Part shown: positions 32,601 through 44,058 of the stretch, piece by piece
How positions within the stretch are numbered: the stretch's first letter is position 1
Layout of the letters: the number at the start of each line of letters is the position of its first letter
Source of the DNA: Macrostomum hystrix
Taxonomy: Eukaryota; Platyhelminthes; Macrostomidae
Assembly: GCA_950097015.1 (NCBI GenBank)
Contig: CATNEN010000002.1
Coordinates: 9,315,501-9,379,500, forward strand
Direction of reading: 5' to 3'
Length of the DNA: 64,000 bases
Made by a program: the position numbers and the translations under genes
Notes under the pieces: model-generated
Seen by the model: only the letters and a program-made list of their open reading frames with translations
Database searches by the model: none
What the model was told of the DNA's origin: nothing

Positions 32601-33612
32601 CATATATTAAAATGGGGAAAATCTATGGGATCTGAGATATCTAAGTTGCTAGCTCACTTCTGTCTCCATCTCATCCTTTATAAACACCTGCGCAATCCTT
32701 TCCCATCCCATTTGGGATCCTGGGACACCTTGCCCAACCCAACCCATCTGGGATCCTGGGACAACCTTGCCCAACCCAACCCATCTGGGATCCTGGGACA
32801 CCTTGCCCAACCCACCCATCTGGGATCCTGGGACACCTTGCCCGACCCAACCCATCTGGGATCATGGGACACCTTGCCCAACCCAACCCATCTGGGATCC
32901 TGGGACACCTTGCCCACCCAACCCATCTGGGATCCTGGGACACCTTGCCCAACCCAACCCATCTGGGATCATGGGATACCTTGCCCACCCAACCCATCTG
33001 GCATCCTGGCGCACCTCCTTGCCCTGCTCGCCGGCCGCCAGCACCACGGAGCGGGCGCAGTACTCCAGCAGTTGGCCGAGCGCCCGAAGTCCGCCAGCGT
33101 CGGCGAAGCGACGCACATCCGTGATGGTCAGCGTGGACATGTGCATGCGCAGCTGGGAGGCGCCCTTGTCGGCTTCGTCCAGGTGAAGGGGCCGTCGGGC
33201 CGCCCGGCGAGTCGCTTCAGCAGGGCCAGGCAGGTGGCGAAGTCGGTCTCAGCGCTGCTCTTGTGCTCCTTGTAGTTGTGAAGCATGACGGCCAGTGCGC
33301 GGTAGTCTTTGTTCTGGAAGGAGCGCGCGTCCAGGTTCAGGTCCTGAATCATGTCGGCCAGGGCGGAATCCAGCTCGTCCTGGCTCATTGGCTGCAGCTG
33401 CATGATCGACTGCTGCTGATGCTCCTGCTGCTGCTGCTGCTGCTGCCGTTTCTGCTGCTTCTCCATGGCCACAGCTGCCGCTGCACTTGACTCCGACGAC
33501 GAGCTGCCGCGACGAAACAGAAGGCCGCCGAGGCCTCCAGTGCTGCTCGACGCACTGCTGACGGTGCCGGAGCCCTTCTTGCGCTCCCTGATTGACATCT
33601 GCGGCTGCTTGG
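26690..33612 (-). CDS. Diaphanous-related formin (DIAPH-like)
   Basis: Minus-strand exons with good GT-AG sites: 33015-33612 (Met at 33598), 32287-32533, 31176-31601, about 30340-30875, 29676-29914, 29264-29582, 28193-28445, 27401-27758, 26690-27314. Domains in order are a polyQ N-terminus with GBD start (MSQDELDSALADMIQDLNL), then the FH3 armadillo region (KACLNTLLSLRKFC; GTEIRLRAYDLLRD). A Diaphanous-type dimerisation region follows (EAEWYFRSILLHLLFVPVDE; EYFKLLEELVSQLVL), then a coiled coil, FH1 (over 20 Pro), FH2 (LNWQPV; PKAAENLGIALASLRL; LLFKMQLPDLL; ALALGNILNSGSRTLGSCFA; PDALNLPDELRRL) and the DAD (LLEALKSGAAF). The family nucleates linear actin filaments and is released from DAD-DID inhibition by Rho-GTP. 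One-base frame breaks near 33190, 32427, 30640, 30430, 29550, 27435 and 27225 look like sequencing errors. Most introns are minisatellites. Confidence 0.88.
27795..28180 (-). repeat. Intronic minisatellite, 11-base unit (formin)
   Basis: About 34 copies of an 11-base unit TGAGCACACAT with TGAGCACATAT and TGAGCACAGAC variants, in pseudo-higher-order groups of 3-6. It fills the intron between the FH2 exons 28193-28445 and 27401-27758. Sense strand reads TGTGCTCA repeatedly. Confidence 0.97.
28610..29258 (-). repeat. Intronic minisatellite, 28-29-base unit (formin)
   Basis: About 23 copies; on plus the unit contains GATCTGGGATGCAGGGTACT. In gene sense it contains GCATCCCAGATCC. Lefthand copies read GATCTAGG, righthand ones GATCTGGG with an extra G, so two subfamilies are spatially separated. 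It fills the intron between 29264-29582 and 28193-28445, ending 5 bases from the donor. Confidence 0.97.
29770..29905 (-). other. Formin FH1 proline tract
   Basis: The minus strand reads CCT/CCG/CCA codons almost without interruption: more than 20 consecutive prolines, then APGFACPL and a second run of seven prolines before HGLKPKPEHRL, where FH2 begins. In the family FH1 recruits profilin-actin. Low-complexity, so codon count may be inaccurate. Confidence 0.9.
30122..30345 (-). repeat. 48-base tandem repeat at a formin exon edge
   Basis: Four and a half identical 48-base copies; the plus unit starts CTGCTGCCCCAGCCACTCAC. In gene sense each unit reads 16 codons (LGQQAGPGAGPSACEW) in frame with the coiled coil and also contains a strong splice donor (CTT|GTGAGT). 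Thus either the repeat is coding, or the first donor is used and the rest is intron. Confidence 0.92.
30885..31085 (-). repeat. Intronic minisatellite, ~25-base unit (formin)
   Basis: About eight imperfect copies; the plus unit contains GATCTGAGAATATGGGATA. In gene sense: TATCCCATATTCTCAGATCC. It occupies the intron between exons 31176-31601 and 30340-30875; the mirrored copy is at about 63640-63840. Confidence 0.9.
31620..32275 (-). repeat. Intronic minisatellite, 30-base unit, ~22 copies (formin)
   Basis: The plus unit contains GATTGTTGGTCAGGTGTGAG then TATCTGGGAT. Variant units (AACTGGATAATT) recur at fixed places. In gene sense each unit carries CATCCCAGATACTCACACC. The mirrored array at 62480-63105 shows the same unit order. 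Confidence 0.97.
32695..33008 (-). repeat. Intronic minisatellite, ~36-base unit, 9 copies (formin)
   Basis: The plus unit contains ATCTGGGATCCTGGGACACC and TTGCCCAACCCAACCC. In gene sense each unit has CAAGGTGTCCCAGGATCCCA, that is, a donor-like AAG|GTG and acceptor-like CCCAG. It starts 6 bases after the donor of exon 33015-33612. Confidence 0.96.
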
Positions 33613-36600
33613 CTGCGGGGGCAAAAGGCCACTGACCGAAATTAAAGACTTATTCCAGGCTTCGCAGTCGAAAACAAAGCAATACACTGCCTAGCTAAAT
33701 CTGAGAATCAGATAGTCTGATTTTGACTATCTAATAGGGCGCTATTGCCTCGGGAAGATCTTATCGAATCGAATTGCCATCAATTACCGTGCAGGCCGTT
33801 AAAAAATATGAACAACAGACTACTGCTAGAAGTAGTAGAATCGAAGCTGAGCGAGGCCAACAGACAGCTAATTGCCAACAATTGCCATTCGGCGAGACTG
33901 AATGCTGAACTCGAAGCCAGGGAAAGCCCCATTCTGAACCAGCTCAACCGACTCCGCTGTGGTTCCAGAAGGCCCACGTGAAGAGGACAGGCGAGTGCGG
34001 CCTGAGAGAGCTGGCAGGGTGGGGACTTCAGTTTTTTGTCAGCGGTCTCAATTTCCTGTCAGAGGCGCCAAGAACACACAGGGAAGCGTCTTCTGTTCTC
34101 ACAAGCGCGCGACACTTATGAATGAAAGATTAATGCAAAAGCAAAGCTGGAGTGAAAGCCTGGCAGGCTCCCTGCATCGATCTGCGGTAACGAGCCGAAA
34201 CCAGCTCACACTGAGCCAGAAAAAAACAGGAAGACTATCTGCAGCCAGCCCCATTGAAGCTGCTTCTGTATCGATCGGTGGAACTAACTCAACTTCTGCT
34301 ATTTTAGGTAACTTTATTTCTGGATAAGACTCAAAGGCATGGAAATAGGAAATAAAGCAACTATAATTGATGCTAATTAATAAGTTAGTAGCTGCACAAC
34401 GGCAATGCAATGCAAAATAAATAGCTAAACAGGAAGACAGTGAGAGTCACCATGGAGGAGACAGTGGAACCACCCACCTAGGGGAAAGCAGTGGGGCCAG
34501 CATGGGGCTGACAATATTAGTAGCCATGGAGGAGACAGTGGGAGTCACCATCGGGGAGACTGTGCAAGCCACCTTGTGGAAAGCAGTGCGGACCGCCTCG
34601 GCGGCTGTTGCTGAAACAAATGCCAGGCATACAAGCTAGTAGCCAAGTGTCTCATTATCAGCTACCAGACGTGTAGGGCAGTTTAGCTAATGCGAAAGCC
34701 CAGGTCATGTCGTGTCAGCCAAGGCAAGGCTGATTGAAGAAAACGCAAAGGCCAGTGGGAAATTCAGGTCAGGCGGGGCGCCGGCATGAGGGATGGACAA
34801 AATTCATCCGCGAGGGCTCGGGTGAATTAGGAGAAAAGATTGGGCCGGAGTCACCGACACTGCCAAGGACAGTGGGGCGCCAGTCCCAATGGTCCGCCCA
34901 GCTCCTCTCATCGGCCTGCCCCCAATTCCGACCTAGCCCTGCCAGACCGGTGCAAAAAAGAAACAGAAATAGGAACTGCGCGCACTCAGTTGTGGCAGGG
35001 GAGAAATGGGGAGCGAAAAAGTGCACCCAGGAATTTTAGAAGTTCCGGATTAATTGAACTAAACGCAACTCGCGGGCCGTCGGGAAATATACACGATACA
35101 GCATGATAAAATACAAAAAGAAAGCTGGTTCCTTTTGAAAATTGCTGACAGGACCAGTGCGACACACCTTCCAGGCAGCTGGACAGAAACTGGGAATTAA
35201 AGGGATGATAAATCTGGGCGGAATCGGTCCGCAGGCACAAATCACAGAAGCACGGATAGCACGCACTTACACAAAACACCGTTTCGGGACCTGATCTCGC
35301 AAAGTTCCGTAGGGCTTTTGTGCCATTGTCAATCGGTTCTGTCTTCTGACGCCTCAGACGCGCCAGCAAAAAAAACTGGAGGACTCGCACGAAGCAGGGG
35401 GATGAAAAGAGGAAAATTATTCGCAGCACTCTGCGTCTGCCAGTGACAGATCCGAAAAAAGTAGTGCAGCTACTGAAGCTTGCGGAATGAGACGGCAATG
35501 TAAATGTATTAGGAAATGCCGATACTAGCTGGAGAGAAACAGCCTACATTTTGGCCTCCTCGGGTGGTCCGCAGGGCCAAGCCGGTGTTTATACCAGGAA
35601 AAGCCTGAGGGAGCATTAGCAATTCGAATAAGCATAGGCGGGGACAGGGACCGACCTAAATAGTAAGCGCCTTTAGTGAAACTTCAGCCGGCACTTGCAG
35701 TTGAGACGCTAACTTTCTCGTCTGCTGGCCGAGTCACGCACTGCACAACTAAAGGAAATGCCAACTGCTTAACTAACTTATCTAAGAGCTGTCAGTACGC
35801 TCAGTCCCAATACTGCTTGTAGGCAAGGGACAATGCACTACAAAGCTCGATGAAGATCGAAGCTATTAATATGAATATATTAAGTGGTAGTACTCAAGAT
35901 AACCCATCAATTGATAAAAGCTGCACACGCAGCTTTAAAACCAACCTGCATAGGTTTAGGAGGGCCATTGACCTAGCAGTGCAAGCGTCATGGGGGAGTA
36001 AACTTCCAGCGATCATTCTAAGGCGGAACTCCCCTGCCACTGGCACCGACTGTCACTCAATATGCGTAAAAGGCGAAAGCAAATTTCACAAGAATCCTGG
36101 CCCGCCCACCTAAGCCAGACTCCGCTCAGCTCCAGGAGAGGACTGATGTCTGAAGAAGAGAAGGTACGAAGGAAGAGTAACCTTTCAAGAGAAGGTAAAT
36201 GACTACTCTAGCAGATCTCGGAATTGCACACAGCCTGTGCTGGGGCCGATGAATTTTGCAACTATATTTATCCAGTTTGGGCTTCCTAAAAGCCACCCCC
36301 AAATTTTAACTGGCAACTTTAATCACCAGTGCGCATTGTGCTAAGAGCCAACAGCGTGTTGCCCCGCCCACTTGGCCTCTAATGGCCCGTGTCTGCTCGG
36401 CTAAGGGAGAAAATGCAGACACGCTTGGCTTAGAGACCACACGGAGGAATTCACCGCAGCAGTTTTAGGGACAAGAAACGCAAGCGAGAGTGGGGGCAGA
36501 GAGGCAGCGGAGGCAGGGCTGCGGATCGATACCTACTTGCTGGTCGCGCACACCTTTCCTCGAGGCTGGCGAGGGCGAGAGACCAGCGGGAAAAACGCTG

Positions 36601-39509
36601 AGGGAGACAGACCCAAGGAGGAAAAAGACCAAGGAGAAATGGAGAGGGGAACCGGCGAGAGGAAGAGATGGAGAAGGCGAGAGTGTTGGGATTTCATAGT
36701 AGCGCTCGGAATTATGACCCAGCCTATGTTACCGGATTAGCGTTTTTTAGACCCTAGCCCTAATTGAATCCCGGACCGAGAGATCTTAGGAGAAATGGGA
36801 GCGTGGGATTATTACTAACGGCCTGAGAAAAGGCCCCGTTCGCATTGCTGAAATCCACCGGGCGGCACTATCCGAGCCAGCAAATTTTTATGAGTATCAA
36901 GACCGCGAACGCAGTGGCCAGGCGGGCATGCCGACCTTGTGCCTGTCTTTCAAGAGGAAAGCGGCGTTGCAAAAAATAGTCATCAATTATGATCCGGGTC
37001 ACCCGTGCCCGAGAAGTGGCCCTAGGAATGAAACAACAGCCTGGGCCAGGCTAGCTATAGGGACTGTAGACGAAGCAAAGGGTCGGTTGTGTCTCAAGTT
37101 TTCGGACATAGGCAAAATGCTGCAAGGTGGGCCGGCAAGCTGCGCCTCTGACTGCGGGAGGCAGCGCGGCGCGCCATTCATCACGGGATGATTGATTGAG
37201 GCTTTAGAATGCGGAGCAGCTAAGGAATTAACCAGAAATCCAAGACCAGCGCTAAGCAGAGTGCATCAAAACGTGGAGTTTAGGACCAGAGACAGCTGTT
37301 TTAAATGATAATCACATCCTTCATTGAAAAATTAAAATTAAAGAGAAAGACGTGATATTTTGCTTGGTTTGTACCACCGAACTAACTACGAGCTACTTGT
37401 GCTAAACGAGGGAATGAACGTCAGAAAAAGTATGTGGCTCCGAAGAATTGCGATTTGGGCAGCACGAATTTAGTATTAGCATTTCAGTGATGAGATCACC
37501 TGCCAAGTTCAACTGGACTCACAATACCCACTCGAGGCTGCACTTTGAGTTCTGACATCACTCCAAGCTGTCCATTCGACAAAGGCTCTTCCTCACACTT
37601 TGCTGAGGCAAGAAGCTTCAATACTACTAAATTAAATTCCTTATTCCAAGCGTTTGCGCTCATAGAAGAGAGTGAAAGAAGTTCCTTCTCTCTTAAGCCA
37701 TCATCTCTAATTTCCCCACTGGCTGACTTAGGATTCATCTCGTCAGGAATTACAAGAGAATTGACAATATGGTAAGGGAAGTTATTTATATTCTGTCCAA
37801 TCTGGATTCTGTGAATCGAGCATTTGCGAGGCAGAAACTTGATGGCTAAAAATAGAATACTTTAGGTTAACAGGCCGGCAGGTCACACCAAGATCCTTTC
37901 TCGCTCGATGAAGAGAAAATTCAAGGAGTCTCGGAAGGTCAAAGCAATTGGCCTAGGCCTACAGCTAGTTAGGTGACCACGAAGTTTTGGCTAGTTAAGG
38001 ATTTCAAAACAATCGATGCCTGATGTGCGGGCTGAACTAACTTGATCAGGAGCGCACACTTATCAAGTGCAGCAGCATACTTAAAACGGGCGCAGAACAA
38101 AATCGGAGGCATGGCATTTGCCGGAGAGCACGACAATTCCCGCTTCGCCTCTGCTGTGTACGCAACAGCAGGGTTGAAACCAGGCTTCAATCGATTCAAG
38201 CCACTTTAGACAATTCTTTACAGTCTTTCAGTCCTACAGACAGCTCTCACAATTTTTGGCTTCGGGTAGGAATTGCGCACCGAGGTCTATCAGTGAGAAA
38301 AAACGCGGCTCTGTACCACTGAAGCCCAGATGATAAGGAGATAACTTACAAGTCAACAAAACTAGTTCCGTGCTGCCACCTGTCGCGAAATCTCCGATGC
38401 AAACCTGAACTTTCCACTTATCTCGAAGGTTCAGTTTGACAGTGCAGGCAGGATAGCGCCTTCAATCCTTAGTGGGATAAGGTCAGATCACTTAATCTAC
38501 TAAGCCTGCAGAGAAGGGTTAAGATCATTCGTGATGATCCCAGAGCAGCCTGCGAATGCGAATATGCAAAAATTAAAAATGATTGAAGGCATGCACTTTC
38601 TTAAAAAAAATCTTCTCGGTCACCATAGTAACAGCATGGGCGAGACACGTGGCACGTACCCCGGCTGAGTTATGAATAATTTATTAGCTCATGAGGCCTC
38701 ACATGTCGTGCATACATCAACTCGATCTAAATCCACCCTGCTCTAAACGACTGCTCCATTTTAGTTGCGTAAGCTATTCATATTCTAAAAGAAGATAAAA
38801 AGTCTGAGACGAAAATTATAAGGGTAGAAAATTGCATCTGGTTCATCGTAGAATAAATTCGGCTACAGAAATGTACACTAGTTAAGTAAAGTATGATAGC
38901 ATACAAATTATTAAACAAAAATAATGCTGAGATCTGGGGGCGACAAAAAGAAGGCGCATTAAAGGAAGTGTTCACATACGGCAATGGCAACTATAATGTG
39001 TAAAATGTGATGTACTGTACGAAGCATGCGACATTACACTAGAGAATAGATAAGATCAAAAGCGAATCAATTAAGATCATTATAATATATTATTTCCTTT
39101 CTATCAAAAGCAAGCCTATATGAGGCCGATTGAAAAAAACACTAGCATGCAAGTGCATGATGAATCCAGGGAAAGGCACAAAACGCACGTAATAGCATAC
39201 TGATGATGTCAGCAAAGCTCGGATAAAATTCTAACAGCTTAATATATCCTGGAAATATACTGAAGATAACACAGACACGAAACTTTCTTGTTGGCTGCTT
39301 ATTTGTAGCTCAGCAAAGAAACAAGAACTACCTGTACGCTCGTAGTTACATCAAAAAGTCAAAAAGAACCATAATACTCTCCTAATTGCAAGGAAATTTA
39401 TAATAATGCCTTTACTGAATTTCATGGGGTTCTGTTGAGTCGAATAATCGGAAGAACAAGCATCTCTAATTAAAAAAACGCTCGTCACTGAATACACACC
39501 ACAAAGCAA
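33613..39509. other. Long gap between formin and PLEKHH-like gene, no gene recognised
   Basis: About 5.9 kb with no domain-bearing frame on either strand. It likely holds formin 5' UTR introns/promoter and the 3' side of the PLEKHH-like gene. Slightly repetitive segments occur near 34440-34620 (ATGGAGGAGACAGTGG twice). Open frames of 60-120 codons appear, but none with a known pattern or matched splice sites. The same sequence is mirrored at 55302-61138. Confidence 0.5.
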
Positions 39510-42500
39510 TCATATGTTGTAGAGTTTTAAGCTCAGCCCGTGTGACAGCAGATATTTAGCTGTCCAGCGAGCTCCAGCATCCACCGCTTTAAGATAGTCG
39601 CAGACAATTTGACTGCATTCCATAATAATCCAGAGGCGAAGCGAATGTAAAACTGCATTTTTCTGTAGTTAGAAGATTTCAGCAGGCTGGTACCAAAAGA
39701 AATTGTAGTTCTGCCCACCGAAGGCAACTAGGTCGACAAGGTTAATCTGCTCGATCACACTCTGCTCGCCTGCATCAAAAATATGAATCGCCTGCTCAGA
39801 TACAGCCAATAGTAAATCGGTACCTCGATAAGATCAAAGTCAACGCAGCGGGCAAGGGAAAAACCTGGCTTCCCAGATGCTCCTGTCCAGAAAGAGAACT
39901 GATGTAGTTTCGAAGCAAGTCAACTTGCTTTTGAGCAATTAGCACCCCATTGCTCTAAAAGCATAAGCTTCAGGTGCATGACTCTGTCCTCCTCGTGAGA
40001 TTACAACAAGCGGAAACAACTGCTTGATTAAAAGGCCAAGAGTCTGATCCTTGTGAACGATATTTCTGTAGTTGCCTTCAGAGCTTGGCAAAGGTGCGCT
40101 ATGGTGATTAGAAGGGTCACCCCATCTACAGGATAGTAACTGACAAGAAGATCAAACTGAATCTGGTATAACAACTGCTTTCTAATTCAAATTCCCGTGG
40201 AGCTCAGTATCAAACATGCTTAGCTGATAGGAACGACATCGTAAATAAAAGTCGACTGGAGCACGACTTGGTCGATCCCGGCCTGGTGAATGCGCAATCG
40301 AAGCTGGGCTTGCTCTGACGTCTTCAAACGTTGCTGTTGCTGACTCCGTTGGTAGGGGGGCATTGCTCAAAACTCACCTGAACTTTCCAGGTAAGGGGTC
40401 AAGATAGCACAGAATGACTGGTTGTCTTTTATGTACAATGAGAAGGCAAATTCTTTGTTATGGGTAGCTTCAAAGGCGGAAAATGGCTGGATTTGCGGAG
40501 GATCAGCGACCGTCGATGAGCCATGAATTCACGACCACCTTAGTAAGGCGTTGCCGAGGAAGTGATACCAGGAAAGCTGAAAGGATCGGAAACGGAGGAA
40601 CGGCCTGTCTCAGAAGCATTGAAGTTTACTTCCCAGCGATGAAGGAGGCTTGCGATCGACCACCGAATTCGCGGAGTTTTTTTGTAGGCAAGGGTTTGAC
40701 AAAAGGGTAATCAAACTTTGCGATAAGCGCATTATTGCTCTTGATTTGCTCGCTAAGATAATACTCAACAAACGGACGAAAGCCAAATCAGAAGGCAGAA
40801 ATAGACGGTGAAACCAGAGAAAACAACTGCCATGAAGACTGAATGGATGCAGGAAGGTCAGACTCTGATACCCGTGGTTGCTGGCTGCCGGCTGAAATCG
40901 TTGACGAGCTTGAATGCGTTGAGCATAAAAACTTAGGTGATGAGCACTTAAACTTGGACTTTCGCTCCTTTGGTGTCAGCTTTAACTTAGACGAAGGAAT
41001 GGTTTGCATCACGAGTTGCAAATACAATTCGTCTTTTAGAAGCGGTAGGTCAAAGCAATACAAGCAGAGCCGCTTAACCAATTCCGTCTTTTCTATCGGA
41101 TTGCTATCTGCAGACGGGTAAATATAGAGCAAAATGAGCTGGAAAAGCAGCAGTGCGGAGTTGTTCAAATCGGATGGGATCTTTGAAAGCGGAGCATCAA
41201 GTGGCTGGTCTGAGTGCCAGAAATTTCCATGAAAATCCTCACCCATCAAATGCGCGAGGTGAGTAGAAAAGGGTGAGTTGAGCCAAGACTGACGCCTGGG
41301 CATAACTTTCCGACTAAGCTTGGGTGTCGGTGATTTTGGAACTGGCAGTATTTCCGCAACACTCTGAGGTTCGATTCGGCAGGCAAGCTGAGTCAAAAGA
41401 TGGCGCCATCTGACAAACTCAGCCTCATCCGTGCAAATAAAATAAACGGGCTCCTTGCCCTTACTTCGAACAGCAATGGTTCTGTTGGGAGAGGTCACCT
41501 CACTGTAGTCGCCGTCACTTTCAGATGAGCTGCCGCCAAATGCTTCAGAAATTATGCAATTAGATAAATCTTTGCTTCCGGTTGGAACGGAATCTGTATG
41601 CCGCTTGTAATATACAAGAAAGTGTCCATATAATCTGCAGTAAAGCTTCTTGCTGTTTCCGCATTTAACGCGCTTAAGCCAACCTTTGTAAAGCAGCCGT
41701 CCCGAATTTCTCTGCACTATTAGCTCAGAGTTATGGCGCTTGATTGAGCCGACCATAGCGTAATACCAGAGTGATCTCTCACTGGTCGAGTCGCAGCTAA
41801 GGTACAAAGACTTTTCTGAACCTTGAACCTTGACATCAATACCATAGTCATGCAAACAAGAACGACTTACAGACTCAATATCTTTAAGTGAAACACACAG
41901 CTGAGCTTTCTGTTTTGCTCCTGGCTTTGCTGGATAAAACAGTAGGCTGTGGGTTGTTAAAATGCACCAGAAACGCCGCCACACTTTAAATTTGCCACTT
42001 AATTTGTTAACGAAACCATTTTTTATAACTTTAGAGTCAGGCAGAGGGCAACTCTGTGAGGGCCCAGCAGTGAGTAAAACAGCAGCATTAGCTGAATCAC
42101 CTGCGACGCTGGAGTCATCAGGTGGCAGGTAGTAGTCCATGCTAACAGAGGACGCACTGACTGCGCTTTCGGACATCACTGACCGACCGTTTGGGTCAAC
42201 TTGAAAAGCGTTATCGTACTCAGAACTCTCGCACTCAGAGTTGTCAAACTGAAGATCGATTGGGTGCAGCTGAACCAACCTTGCAGAGCCCTTGACACAC
42301 GAGTAGATGGGAAGAGCAGCCGCTAGTGCTTTGATTTCCTGTTTGCGTTCGGATGCGCCAACAATCGCCTCGTGTACACGCCTAGCTAAATCTGCTTTTA
42401 GCAATCCCTTTATCGAAGACAAAACTTGAATGCTCGAGTTAAGCGATCCAGGGATCATTGCCTGCCGGGAAGCAATTTGCTTAGTTTTAGAAGAGGCCAA

Positions 42501-44058
42501 AATATCGGGAGAATCGGGTACATGCTTCGCTGATGTATCGCTGTTGCTGCTAGCGCCAAGTAAAACGCGCTCCTCCGAGCTGCGCAGCTTTAAAGGGGCG
42601 GCAGCAGAAACTTGAGCTGGGATTTTATCCTGCATGGGAGTATTGGGCTCCGACAGGTTATCTCGGCAACTCTTGCTCGCTGATCCCAGCAAGGGTCGAT
42701 CCTGCATGCCCTTTCGTAAGTGGCCGGGTTTAAGCATGGCTTTTCTGTGCTCCCTCACGGCCGGCTCAGTGTGAAGCAGAGTTCGCTCAAATGAAGAAGA
42801 CAAATTGCCCTCTGACAGATCCAAGACAGGTCTAACACACGATTCCTCACTTAGTTGATGCTTGAGTAGATAAGGAGGGTGTACTCTGGGTCTTCCAAAT
42901 ACTTGATGCCTCAGATTTGGCTCATATTCATCAGTTCCGCCAATACATTCATAAGGGGCTTCAGATGCACTCTCTCCTTGAGCCCTTTTCACCCCGGATC
43001 CGGAGCAAGCCACCTCAGCGGGGAGACTGTATAACGTTTGGCCGCTTTGAGTACTTGCTGGCTGCAGAGTAGGGGCGGCAACGCTCCTGGAGCTGCCATT
43101 ACTAGCTGAGCTGTCCATGTATGGCTGCGTGTCTGTTGAAGTCTGCAGAAATTGCTTTCGGTTAATGCGCACTTTGGGCGGCGCCGGCTTATTCATTGCC
43201 GCGTTTGACTCACAAAAACCTGCAGAGGGACAGTCATGCTACCGAAGGGCTCTCCATTTGAAAGTAGGTTGTGCCCGGACTAATATAAAACTCCTGCATA
43301 GCAACTGCGCCTCTCTCTAAGTCTTCCGATGTAGAGGCCAACGCAGGTGATGATGTGCCCAGATTGGAGCTCGGGTCACACCGCTGACGCTGGCGTCGGT
43401 GCTGGTAATCCGAGAACTAGAACTAGAGCTGGACGAGTCGCATGAGATTTTCACTGTGTCCAAATTAGCATTGTTCAGAATGAAATTTTCATAGGTTTCT
43501 GACAAGCTTGAGTAGCACTCTAGGGAGCGAGGCGAGCTGTAGCTCTTTCGGAAGTCGCTATTGGTGGTGCCGCTACTGTTCGATGCCTCCTTCGGTCCCG
43601 CGGATACCGATAGCAGTCGCTTCGGGTCGTTCAGGTCATCTCGCTATAGCTGTTGCGGGACAGGGACTTGCCAAGCGGATGGGTCCCGGGTAGGAGTGTC
43701 TCGTGAGCCTTCTGGTAATTAACGGCCTGCAGTTCACGGTTAATTGCCTCAGAGAGACTCAGAACCTGGGAGTCGAGCTGCAGAAGGCTAGAACGGTACA
43801 GGGAGAGTCGATGCAGGCGCACGTTGTTGGGGTTCAGCTGGATAACTCGAGTCGAGTCTCGATGGTGGAGCGCAACAGTCGCAGACGCCTGGTGAGAATC
43901 AGAAAGGCGCCAGGTGCATTGTGCAACCAGATCGCAGTAGGAGGCCTCCAACTCATGCAGCTCCTGGGTTAGCGCGGCAACCACCAGCCTCTCATCTGCA
44001 TTTAATTGGCCGAGGGGTCAGATCCGACCGACAATTCGGGATTGCCCAGCTCAGACAT
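39510..44058 (-). CDS. PLEKHH/MAX-1-like PH-PH-MyTH4-FERM protein (left-arm copy)
   Basis: A protein of about 1,500 residues with no clear intron. The likely start is the Met at 44058 (MSELGNPELSVGSDP); a short helical region (ALTQELHELEASYCDLVAQC; QVLSLSEAINRELQAV) follows. The uninterrupted part, 40788-43196, encodes 802 residues: a Ser-rich linker, PH1 (about 392-490; NGFVNKLSGKFKVWRRFWCI), PH2 (about 500-604; YKGWLKRV...FICTDEAEFVRWRHLL) and the MyTH4 start (about 631 on; HSDQPLDAPLSKI, LVKRLCLYCFDLPLLKDELY). The stop at 40788 is an artefact of an extra base: the mirrored copy reads on through LFLPSDLALSFVEYYLSEQI and FERM (GKPYKVVGFHGSS; FDFDLYRGTDLLLAVSEQAI). The family binds phosphoinositides and links membrane to cytoskeleton; C. 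elegans MAX-1 acts in axon guidance. Left-arm frame breaks occur near 43368, 43645, 44020 and throughout 39530-40480. Confidence 0.85.

Noticed and set aside
27795-33008. CRISPR-like regular repeats
   Set aside because: Units are directly tandem with no unique spacers, in introns of an animal gene.
26690-33612. DAAM, FHOD or FMNL identity for the formin
   Set aside because: The block before the coiled coil (EAEWYFRSILLHLLFVPVDE, then EYFKLLEELVSQLVL) and the DAD follow the Diaphanous pattern rather than these subfamilies.
34099-38199. Several open frames of 60-120 codons between formin and PLEKHH-like gene
   Set aside because: No domain, signal peptide or compatible splice sites; both strands are equally open, as expected by chance.
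40788-43196. 802-residue protein as a complete gene product
   Set aside because: Its end falls within MyTH4; the mirrored copy reads on into the rest of MyTH4 and FERM, so the stop is due to an extra base.
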